From: Olleya sp. Hel_I_94 | Lineage (GTDB): Bacteria; Bacteroidota; Bacteroidia; Flavobacteriales; Flavobacteriaceae | Length of the DNA stretch: 64,000 bases | Assembly (NCBI RefSeq): GCF_007827365.1 | Contig: NZ_VISI01000002.1 | Span: forward strand, 439,001-503,000 | Direction: 5' to 3' | Shown: in pieces, positions 1-7,966 of the stretch | How positions within the stretch are numbered: the first letter of the stretch is position 1 | Layout: each line of letters starts with the position of its first letter | Position numbers and translations under genes: made by a program | The notes under the pieces: model-generated | Told to the model about the DNA's origin: nothing | What the model saw: only the letters and a program-made list of their open reading frames with translations | The model's database searches: none

Positions 1-1215
1 GGAGGTATAGGTACTGAAGAATTGACAGATGCAACAGCAACCATAGTTGTTAGTATGCCTCTAAATGAAGATGACGTTTTAACTATAGATGCAGGAATTT
101 CAGCATATACTTCAGCATCGTCAAGTAATACAGATCCCTTTGACGATTCAGATGGTGCAACACCTTGGTCAACTTCGTCAGGTGCTTCAGCTAGTGATGT
201 TTGGGCAAATATTAATGCAGATTACTCTCATAGTTCTGACGATAGAAATACTATTTGGAATGCCGATCTATCTTTGGCTTCTGAGTATGATTACTTTTCA
301 TTAGGTTTTGGTGGTGGATTGACTAAACTTTTTAATGAAAAAAATACAACAATAGGTGTAAGTGCTAAAGTGTATTTAGATACATGGAATCCTGTTTACC
401 CAATAGAGTTAAGATCTTTTGAAGATAATAATAGAAATCTAACACAGGGTTTATTTAGTAATTTAAATATAATTGATCAAAACGGAAACACATCATTAGC
501 GTATAATCCAGTTAATTATAAATCCATTCAGGATAAGGGTAGAAACACCTATTCTTTATCATTAAGTTTTTCTCAAATCCTTAGTAAAAACGCACAATTT
601 TCTGTCTTTTTGGATCTTGTTAATCAACAAGGCTGGTTAGCAAATCCACTACAACGTGTATATTTTTCAGATGTAGACAATTATTACGTAGGTAATGCAG
701 CTAGTATTCCTAATTACACATCATCAGGTAATACTGATGTATTTCAATTAGCAGATGATATAGAGCGGTTACCAGACAGTAGAATAAAAATTCCTGTAGG
801 ATTTCGCTTTAATTATTATTTAAATGAAGTTTTTACCGTTAGAACTTATTATAGATATTATTTTGATGATTGGGGAATTAAATCAAATACAGCTAGTATA
901 GAAGTCCCAATAAAGATTTCGCAAAAATTTACATTATATCCATCGTTTAGATATTATGATCAAACCGAAGCAGACTACTTTGCACCTTATGAGCAAAACC
1001 TATCTACAGAACAGTTTTACACATCAGATTATGATTTATCTAAATTTAATGCCAACCAGTATGGTTTTGGTATAAGTTATACAGATATTTTTAGTTCTGC
1101 ACATATCTGGGAATTCGGATTAAAAAGTATAGATTTTAAGTACAATAATTATCAACGTAATACAGGACTAAGTGCTAATTATTTTGGATTAGGTTTTAAA
1201 TTTGTTATGGATTAA
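1..1215 (+). CDS. DUF3570 outer-membrane protein (5' truncated by window edge)
   Basis: The reading frame is open to base 1 (it begins GGIGTEEL), so the gene starts outside the window. A TTG at base 22 is an internal codon, not a credible start. The 404 visible residues are rich in aromatic residues and alternating polar/hydrophobic strands, with acidic, Ser/Asn-rich loops, and end in LGFKFVMD. This is typical of Bacteroidota outer-membrane beta-barrels of the DUF3570 family. In this phylum DUF3570 genes usually sit beside small DUF4266 lipoprotein, thioredoxin-like and ApbE (flavin transferase) genes, which would lie left of the window; that is family knowledge, not seen here. No substrate can be assigned. 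Confidence 0.75.
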   Translation, partial: GGIGTEELTDATATIVVSMPLNEDDVLTIDAGISAYTSASSSNTDPFDDSDGATPWSTSSGASASDVWANINADYSHSSDDRNTIWNADLSLASEYDYFSLGFGGGLTKLFNEKNTTIGVSAKVYLDTWNPVYPIELRSFEDNNRNLTQGLFSNLNIIDQNGNTSLAYNPVNYKSIQDKGRNTYSLSLSFSQILSKNAQFSVFLDLVNQQGWLANPLQRVYFSDVDNYYVGNAASIPNYTSSGNTDVFQLADDIERLPDSRIKIPVGFRFNYYLNEVFTVRTYYRYYFDDWGIKSNTASIEVPIKISQKFTLYPSFRYYDQTEADYFAPYEQNLSTEQFYTSDYDLSKFNANQYGFGISYTDIFSSAHIWEFGLKSIDFKYNNYQRNTGLSANYFGLGFKFVMD

Positions 1216-1335
1216 CGGTTTATAATTAGGTAATAAATCTATCTTAAAGTCCTTTAATAATAGGGATAAATATACTAATTTGGCATAGTTTTTAGTTGTA
1301 CATTAAAGTGTAACTATAATAGTCAATTTTAGTAT

Positions 1336-4257
1336 ATGCAATATTTAAAATCCCTCGTCTTATTTTTATGTTTTACTTGTGTCATGGTTGCACAGGATAC
1401 GCCTAACCCTTTATTAGATAAAAACCCTGTAGCCCAACAACAATGGGTGGATAGTCTGTATAATAGTATGTCTTTAGAAGAAAAAATTGGACAACTATAT
1501 ATGGTTCAGGTGTTTTCAAGTCAATCACCACAAGAAAAAATTAATATTGTAAATCTAATTAGAGACAACAAAATTGGAGGATTAATTTACTCAAAAGGTG
1601 GTCCTGTTAGACAAGCAAAACTAAATAATGAGTTGCAAGCTGCTGCTAAAGTACCATTGTTAATTGGTATGGATGCAGAATGGGGTTTGAGCATGCGTTT
1701 AGATTCTACTTACGCATTTCCTTGGAATATGACGCTTGGTGCTGTTAAAAACAATCAGTTAATAGAGCAAACTGGACGTCAGTTAGGTGAACATTGTAAG
1801 CGAATTGGTGTACATTTTAATTTTGCTCCTGTTGTAGATATTAACACTAATCCAAATAATCCTATTATTGGTAACAGATCTTTTGGAGAAGATAGAGATA
1901 ACGTTACAGATAAGGCATTAGCCTTTATGAAAGGGATGCAGAGTACTGGTGTTTTAGCAAACGCAAAACATTTTCCTGGTCATGGAGATACGGAAGCAGA
2001 TTCGCATAAAACACTACCAACAGTTAGTTTTGACGAAAAACGTATTGATTCGGTTGAGTTATATCCTTATAAAAAGTTAATAAAGGAGGGTTTGTCTAGT
2101 GTTATGGTAGCTCACCTTAATATACCAAGTCTAGAACCTAGAGATGGATACCCTTCAACGTTATCAGAAAACATAGTGACGTCTATTTTAAAAGAGCGTT
2201 TAGGTTTTAAAGGCTTAATTTTTACAGATGCATTAACCATGAAAGGAGCTTCTAATTTTAGTGCTCCTGGAGATATCGATTTAGCAGCTTTTAAAGCTGG
2301 TAATGACGTTATGCTTATGTCTGGAGATGTTCCTACTGCTATAAATAAATTTATTGAGGCTTATAATGCAAATGAAATTACAGAAGCGCGATTAGCACAT
2401 TCTGTTAAAAAGATTTTAATGGCTAAATACAAAGTAGGGTTAAATGACTACAAGCCAATTGGAACGTATAACTTAGTTTCTGATTTAAACAGAATTAAAG
2501 ATGATGCGTTGTATGAAATACTAATGGAAAATGCAATTACCATAGCAAGAGATACAACTAATCAGTTACCTTTTAGAAATCTTGAAACTAAAAAAATCGC
2601 TTATGTTAGCTTAGGAGATGATTCCGGAAGTACGTTTTATCAAGAGTTAAAAAAATACACTAAAGTTCATGAAATTGCTGCGGATAATTTAGATGAGCTT
2701 ATTACAAAGCTTCAATCTTATAATACCGTTATCGTTGGTTTTCATAAGTCCAATGACAGTCCATGGAAAGATTATAAATTTACAAATAAAGAGCTAGTTT
2801 GGTTGCAAGAAATAGCTAGAACTAATAATGTTATTCTAGATATATTTGCTAAGCCATACGCCTTATTAGATTTAAGTACAGTAACAAATATAGAAAGCGT
2901 TATTGTGAGTTATCAAAATAGTAAAATAGCTCAAGAAAAATCGGCTCAATTAATATTTGGAGCTATTCCTGCAAAAGGAAACTTACCAGTTTCTGCGGGT
3001 GAGTTTTTTAACGTTGGTGATGGTAAGCAAGCCAATTCTTTAGAGCGTTTGGGGTATTCAATACCAGAGCGAGTTGGCATGTCTAGTTATGCACTTAAAA
3101 AAATTGACTCGATTGCCAACTATGCAGTCAATGGTAAAATGACACCAGGAATACAATTAGTTATTGCTAGAAAAGGTAAAGTGATTTATAATAAAACCTT
3201 TGGTAAACATACTTATGAAGGTTCGACTAAAGTAGAATCTGATGATATTTATGACATTGCGTCTTTAACTAAAATTGTAGCTACATTACCATTATTAATG
3301 GAGTTAGAAGAGCAAGGTATTGTGTCTTTAGATACTAAACTTTCAGAGATTATACCGTCTTATAAAAATTCAAATAAAAAAAATGTGACTTTAAAAAAGA
3401 TGTTGTCACATTACGCCCAATTAAAACCATGGATTCCTTTTTATTATAAAACTTTAGATCCAGAAACTAGCAAACCTTCGGCTAAATATTATAGAAAAAC
3501 TAGAAGTAAGGGATTTACAGTAAAGGTTGCTCCAGAACTTTACATGAGAGATGACTATAAAGATTCCATTAATACTATTATTAAAGATACAGAGCTATTA
3601 TCACGATTAAAATATCGCTATAGTGATTTGCCTTATTATATTTTAAAGCAATATATAGAATCTCATTATAGTAAACGTTTAGATGAGTTAACTACAGATC
3701 ATTTTTATAAATCATTAGGTGCTAATAATACAATGTATAATCCTTACGATAAAATTAGTGACACTAAAATTGTACCTTCAGAGAATGATGATTATTACCG
3801 TTACCAAACTGTACAAGGTTACGTGCACGATATGGGAGCTGCAATGCAAGATGGTGTTGGTGGTCATGCAGGCGTATTTAGTAATGCTAATGATATTGCT
3901 AAGATTATGCAGTTGTATTTACAAAAAGGATTTTATGGTGGTAAACGTTATTTTAAAAATGAAACCTTAGATAAGTTTAATACCTGTTATTATTGCGAAA
4001 GTAACAATAGAAGAGGTATTGGATTTGATAAGCCACAATTAGGAGACGCTGGACCAACTTGCGGTTGTGTAAGTATGACTAGCTTTGGTCATTCAGGATT
4101 TACAGGGACTTATGCTTGGGCAGATCCGGAACAAGAAATTGTGTATGTATTTATGGCTAATAGGACCTATCCAACGTCTAAAGGACCAAATACATTATTA
4201 AGAGAAGATATTAGAACCAATATTCAGGCAGCAATTTACGAAGCTATTATAGATTAA
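1336..4257 (+). CDS. GH3 beta-N-acetylhexosaminidase fused to a beta-lactamase-type serine hydrolase
   Basis: This is a 973-residue exported protein with a signal peptide (about residues 1-19, ending near VMVAQ). The first half is a glycoside hydrolase family 3 domain of the NagZ type. It carries the KHFPGHGDTEADSHKTLP signature at about residue 211 and the FTDALTMKGA segment holding the catalytic Asp near residue 296. A second GH3-like domain follows to about residue 580. The last 370 residues are a class C beta-lactamase/penicillin-binding-like domain with SLTK (SxxK) near 643, YSD near 762 and HSGFTGT near 920. The fusion suggests a periplasmic enzyme acting on peptidoglycan or another GlcNAc polymer, pairing a glycosidase with a peptidase or esterase. 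The natural substrate is inferred. The next gene, bshA, follows after 53 nt. Confidence 0.9.
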   Translation: MQYLKSLVLFLCFTCVMVAQDTPNPLLDKNPVAQQQWVDSLYNSMSLEEKIGQLYMVQVFSSQSPQEKINIVNLIRDNKIGGLIYSKGGPVRQAKLNNELQAAAKVPLLIGMDAEWGLSMRLDSTYAFPWNMTLGAVKNNQLIEQTGRQLGEHCKRIGVHFNFAPVVDINTNPNNPIIGNRSFGEDRDNVTDKALAFMKGMQSTGVLANAKHFPGHGDTEADSHKTLPTVSFDEKRIDSVELYPYKKLIKEGLSSVMVAHLNIPSLEPRDGYPSTLSENIVTSILKERLGFKGLIFTDALTMKGASNFSAPGDIDLAAFKAGNDVMLMSGDVPTAINKFIEAYNANEITEARLAHSVKKILMAKYKVGLNDYKPIGTYNLVSDLNRIKDDALYEILMENAITIARDTTNQLPFRNLETKKIAYVSLGDDSGSTFYQELKKYTKVHEIAADNLDELITKLQSYNTVIVGFHKSNDSPWKDYKFTNKELVWLQEIARTNNVILDIFAKPYALLDLSTVTNIESVIVSYQNSKIAQEKSAQLIFGAIPAKGNLPVSAGEFFNVGDGKQANSLERLGYSIPERVGMSSYALKKIDSIANYAVNGKMTPGIQLVIARKGKVIYNKTFGKHTYEGSTKVESDDIYDIASLTKIVATLPLLMELEEQGIVSLDTKLSEIIPSYKNSNKKNVTLKKMLSHYAQLKPWIPFYYKTLDPETSKPSAKYYRKTRSKGFTVKVAPELYMRDDYKDSINTIIKDTELLSRLKYRYSDLPYYILKQYIESHYSKRLDELTTDHFYKSLGANNTMYNPYDKISDTKIVPSENDDYYRYQTVQGYVHDMGAAMQDGVGGHAGVFSNANDIAKIMQLYLQKGFYGGKRYFKNETLDKFNTCYYCESNNRRGIGFDKPQLGDAGPTCGCVSMTSFGHSGFTGTYAWADPEQEIVYVFMANRTYPTSKGPNTLLREDIRTNIQAAIYEAIID

Positions 4258-4310
4258 ATTGTAAAGTTATCTGAATTATATAGACCAAGTTATAAAACTA
4301 TAAAGATTAC

Positions 4311-5450
4311 ATGAAAATAGGAATTGTTTGTTATCCAACATTTGGAGGAAGTGGAGTAGTAGCAACAGAGTTAGGATTGGAGTTGTCAAAACGTGGTCAC
4401 GAGATTCACTTTATTACATATAATCAACCTGTTAGACTTGAGTTATTAGGTAATAATGTTCATTTTCATGAAGTTAATGTACCTGAATATCCTTTGTTTC
4501 ACTATCAACCTTATGAGTTAGCATTATCTAGTAAATTGGTAGATATGGTTAAGCTTCATCAAATAGAAGTTTTACACGTACATTATGCAATACCACATGC
4601 ATACGCAGCTTACATGGCTCAAAAAATGTTAAGAGAAGATGATATTTATTTACCTATCGTAACCACATTACATGGAACAGATATTACATTAGTAGGTAGT
4701 CATCCGTTTTATAAACCAGCTGTTACATTTAGTATTAATAAATCAGATGCTGTAACTGCAGTATCACAGAGCTTAAAAGATGATACATTGCGTTTATTTG
4801 ATATTAAAAATGAAATAAACGTAGTCACTAATTTTATAGATATTAATAAGTTTAGTCATAATTTTACAGACTGTCAACGCGGAATGATGGCTAACGATAA
4901 TGAAAAAATTATTACACATATTAGTAATATGCGAGAAGTAAAGCGTATTCCTGATGTGATTAATATTTTTAATAATATTCAAAAAGAAATTCCTGCTAAA
5001 TTAATGATGGTAGGTGAAGGTCCAGAAAAAGAACCTGCTGAGCGTTTATGCGAAAAATTAGGTATAAGCGATAGGGTTGTATTTTTTGGAAATAGTAATG
5101 AAATTGATAGGATACTTTGCTTCTCCGATTTGTTTTTATTACCAAGTAAAACCGAAAGTTTTGGATTATCAGCTTTAGAAGCGATGGCTTCAGGAGTACC
5201 TGTAATATCTAGTAATACAGGAGGTATTCCAGAAGTAAATAAAGAAGGTTTTTCTGGTTATTTAAGTAATGTTGGTGATGTAGAAAGTATGAGTAAAAAC
5301 GCTATAAAAATACTTAAAGACGATTCAGTTTTAAAACAGTTTAAAGCAAATGCTAAGGAGCAGGCTAAAACTTTTGATATTCATCAGATTGTACCACAAT
5401 ATGAAGCTATCTATCAAAAAACACTAAACAAGTGTAAGGTTTTAAAATAA
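4311..5450 (+). CDS. bshA: N-acetyl-alpha-D-glucosaminyl L-malate synthase BshA
   Basis: This is a GT4 retaining glycosyltransferase of 379 residues, the family's usual length. It joins UDP-GlcNAc to L-malate in the first step of bacillithiol synthesis. The N-terminus (MKIGIVCYPTFGGSGVVATE) is the BshA form of the GT-B nucleotide-sugar loop. The C-terminal ESFGLSALEAMASG at about residues 281-294 supplies the E-x7-E motif that binds the sugar nucleotide, and a conserved NFID segment is present. It implies a bacillithiol-based thiol redox system, as in other Bacteroidota; bshB and bshC are not in the window. It is probably transcribed with the preceding GH3 gene and stops at the hairpin just downstream. 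Confidence 0.95.
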   Translation: MKIGIVCYPTFGGSGVVATELGLELSKRGHEIHFITYNQPVRLELLGNNVHFHEVNVPEYPLFHYQPYELALSSKLVDMVKLHQIEVLHVHYAIPHAYAAYMAQKMLREDDIYLPIVTTLHGTDITLVGSHPFYKPAVTFSINKSDAVTAVSQSLKDDTLRLFDIKNEINVVTNFIDINKFSHNFTDCQRGMMANDNEKIITHISNMREVKRIPDVINIFNNIQKEIPAKLMMVGEGPEKEPAERLCEKLGISDRVVFFGNSNEIDRILCFSDLFLLPSKTESFGLSALEAMASGVPVISSNTGGIPEVNKEGFSGYLSNVGDVESMSKNAIKILKDDSVLKQFKANAKEQAKTFDIHQIVPQYEAIYQKTLNKCKVLK

Positions 5451-5456
5451 TAGTAC

Positions 5457-5489
5457 AAAAAAAACCACCGTAATAGGTGGTTTTTTTTA
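5457..5489. terminator. Bidirectional rho-independent terminator
   Basis: The stem AAAACCACC / GGTGGTTTT has a 6-nt loop (GTAATA) and is flanked by A- and T-runs. It lies between the convergent bshA (+) and the small outer-membrane protein gene (-), so it can serve both. Confidence 0.85.
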
Positions 5490-5507
5490 TTTAAATATAG
5501 TGTTGAT

Positions 5508-5984
5508 TTAAAATCTATAACGGATTCCTAATGCGATATCAAAATCTAAATCATCTCTGTAATCTCCAAAGCCTAATTCTGGTCTAAAGTCTAAAGATAA
5601 TTGTAACGGAATATCAAAATTGTATTCAATTCCAATATCTCCAGCAGCAAAAACAAAAGTTTCATCATCTATAGCGCTGTTGTCAAAACTATAAGATCCA
5701 ACACCACCACCAACTCCAGCGTACCAATTAAAGTCACCATCTAATACCCAAACCCATTGGTATAAACCAGCAAGTTTAAAACCGTCATAAGCACTACCAG
5801 AACGCCATCCTAAATCTACTTCTAATCGGTTATTATCACCTAAAGCACGTTGGTAAGACACTTCTGCTCCAAACCCGTCGCTATCTCCTAAACGTAAACC
5901 AATAGCGTTATCAGAAATATCCTGAGCGTAAGTAATTGTTGCAAATCCAAAAATTGCAAAAGCAAATAAAAAGTATTTTTTCAT
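5508..5984 (-). CDS. Small outer-membrane beta-barrel protein
   Basis: A 158-residue protein with a clear signal peptide (MKKYFLFAFAIFGFATITYA, cleaved before QD). The rest alternates hydrophobic and polar residues with Gly- and Asp-rich turns (AGVGGGVGSYSF, PELGFGDYRDD) and ends in an aromatic residue (IRYRF), a typical outer-membrane insertion signal. It resembles 8-stranded OmpX/OmpW-like barrels, but no specific family was recognised. It is monocistronic: a 180-nt gap with its own terminator separates it from the upstream OmpA gene. Confidence 0.7.
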   Translation of the reverse strand: MKKYFLFAFAIFGFATITYAQDISDNAIGLRLGDSDGFGAEVSYQRALGDNNRLEVDLGWRSGSAYDGFKLAGLYQWVWVLDGDFNWYAGVGGGVGSYSFDNSAIDDETFVFAAGDIGIEYNFDIPLQLSLDFRPELGFGDYRDDLDFDIALGIRYRF

Positions 5985-6102
5985 GTTAATTAATTTATTA
6001 GTTAATGTATGTACGTTTAAAATCCAATTAAGGATTATAACGCTCTAATATATTATCAAGTTAACTTATTTTTTGTTAAAAATATAAAATTTATTAACAA
6101 AA

Positions 6103-6136
6103 AAAAGACTGATAAACAGGTGTTTATCAGTCTTTA
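6103..6136 (-). terminator. Terminator of the DUF937/OmpA gene
   Basis: A 13-bp perfect stem (AAGACTGATAAAC, 6105-6117, with its complement at 6122-6134) and a 4-nt loop. Read on the minus strand it is followed by a run of T, 30 nt beyond the stop codon of the OmpA-like gene. Confidence 0.85.
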
Positions 6137-6165
6137 GTAAACTAAAACTAACTAACTATTATTCT

Positions 6166-7806
6166 CTATTTTACTACAGAAACATCAATTCTTCTATTTT
6201 TAGCACGTCCTTCTGCAGTTGCATTGTCAGCTATAGGATCAATAGATCCCATCCCTTGTGTATTTATACGTCCCGAAGCGACTCCCATTTCAACTAATGT
6301 ATTTTTAACAGATAATGCTCTACTAGCCGATAAACTTTTGTTTCCTTCTACAGATCCAGTATTGTCTGTGTGACCTCTAAATAAGATATTTACTTTAGGG
6401 TAAGCTTTCATAATTGCTGCTACATTTTCAATTTGATTCATAGAATTAGCATCTAAAGAAGAAGATCCTGTATTAAAATATAATCTATCAAAAGCGTAGT
6501 ATTTACCAGCTTCCATTTTACCGTCTTTGATATAACTTAAAAAGTTATCTTCAAATCCGCCTTCAGGTATATTTAATTTTGTTCCATTAGGTAAATCAGA
6601 GCTAAAAAAGTTGCCGATAGCTTCACCAAAAGCGTTGACTACATTTCCAGAAGCATCAACTATTCCTCCAGCAACATTACCAATTGTTTTTCCAGCTGCA
6701 TCAACAGCATTACCTGCTGCGTCTACAGTTTTACCAATAGCGTTACCAGCTGCATCCACAACATTACCAGCAGCATCAACTGTGTTATCAATCGCGTTAC
6801 CAGTAGCATCTACAACGTTTCCTGCAGCATCAGTTACTCCATTGGCAGTATTTTTAATTGCTCCTGTAGTTTCATTAGCTGCATCTTTTACATTATCCAT
6901 TATAGATTTTTCACTATCACATCCTTTTATTAAAAAGAAAGCTAGTAACAATCCGATAATACCGATTGCCCAAGGTAAAATCTTTTTTAGTAAAGATCCT
7001 CCCGACTTTACAGCATTATTAGCTGTGTTAGCAGCAGCTCCTGAAACTTTGCTTGCTCCACTAAAAGCAGCTTTACCTGCATTACCAGCTAACCCTGCAG
7101 CTCCTCCTACAACTTTACCTGCACCACCAATAACGGATTTTCCCGCATCTCCAGCTATTCCTGCAGCACCACCAATAATTTTACCAGCACCATCAACAGC
7201 AGCTTTTCCTGTGTTGCCAGCAAACCCTAAAGCACCACTAGCTAAGCTTCCTAATTTATCAGAAATTCCTGAAAATGAACTTAGACCTAATAATGATGCT
7301 AATCCAGCAGGAGCAAACTTATCAAGAAAACTACCTTGATTTGATAATAAACCTACAAAGCTTCCTAAATCCATCCCTGAAGCTTTTTGCTTTCCTAAGA
7401 CTCCTCCTAAAACAGATCCTGCAACATTTAAAATAGATGAAGACGAATCTTTACCCATTCCAGATACAGAGCTTACCAAGTCTATAACTCCTGAAGCTTT
7501 TTCTCCTAATATATTTTTTACAAAATCTAATCCTTTATTTAAAAACCCTTCCGATTGTGCGCCACCAACTCCTATTGTACTTGCTAAGTTGTCAACAGTA
7601 CTTCCGTCTCCTAACATGCTAAAAATAGATTTAGCACCTTCAGGCGAAGAGGCTTTATCCATTATTCCTCCCAACAAAGCAGGCGCTGCAGCCATAAGTC
7701 CTTTTTGGATGGTGTCCTTTTGTTCTCCTCCTAAAAGTGAAGAAACGTTACCAAGTACATCATCAGATAATTGATCTTTAAATAGATTTAATAGATTTGT
7801 TGCCAT
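6166..7806 (-). CDS. DUF937-OmpA fusion protein with alanine/glycine repeat linker
   Basis: A 546-residue protein with no signal peptide. Residues 1 to about 180 match the DUF937 pattern (LLNLFKDQLSDD, ALLGGIMDKASS). A Gly/Ala-rich stretch with repeated GAAGIAGDAGKS-like units follows. One transmembrane helix (ILPWAIGIIGLLLAFFLI, about 273-290) comes next, then a second repeat region built from VDAAGNAV-type units, and finally an OmpA peptidoglycan-binding domain (RLYFNTGSSSLD..., FRGHTDNTGS, SASRALSVKNTL, NRRIDVSV). The topology suggests a cytoplasmic or membrane-embedded N-terminus and a periplasmic OmpA domain gripping the wall. The role is unknown. Low-complexity repeats create a spurious long frame on the opposite strand. 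Confidence 0.8.
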   Translation of the reverse strand: MATNLLNLFKDQLSDDVLGNVSSLLGGEQKDTIQKGLMAAAPALLGGIMDKASSPEGAKSIFSMLGDGSTVDNLASTIGVGGAQSEGFLNKGLDFVKNILGEKASGVIDLVSSVSGMGKDSSSSILNVAGSVLGGVLGKQKASGMDLGSFVGLLSNQGSFLDKFAPAGLASLLGLSSFSGISDKLGSLASGALGFAGNTGKAAVDGAGKIIGGAAGIAGDAGKSVIGGAGKVVGGAAGLAGNAGKAAFSGASKVSGAAANTANNAVKSGGSLLKKILPWAIGIIGLLLAFFLIKGCDSEKSIMDNVKDAANETTGAIKNTANGVTDAAGNVVDATGNAIDNTVDAAGNVVDAAGNAIGKTVDAAGNAVDAAGKTIGNVAGGIVDASGNVVNAFGEAIGNFFSSDLPNGTKLNIPEGGFEDNFLSYIKDGKMEAGKYYAFDRLYFNTGSSSLDANSMNQIENVAAIMKAYPKVNILFRGHTDNTGSVEGNKSLSASRALSVKNTLVEMGVASGRINTQGMGSIDPIADNATAEGRAKNRRIDVSVVK

Positions 7807-7966
7807 TTATTTATTGTTTTAAGTTAATAATTACTAATACAAAGATATTTTTCTAATAAGCTTTAGTATTTTTGTTAGATAACTTAATAACGGTTATCGA
7901 TAAAGTGTATCATTAATACGCTAAAACACCGTTTTTTTTAACTTAATTTTAGTTTTATTTAGCTTT

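Noticed and set aside
6611..7339. A 242-codon plus-strand frame rich in Ala, Pro, Thr and Ser
   Set aside because: It is antisense to the Gly/Ala repeat part of the DUF937-OmpA gene. Low-complexity GC-rich codons leave the reverse frame free of stops; the sequence has no domain, and the minus-strand product has a clear OmpA domain.
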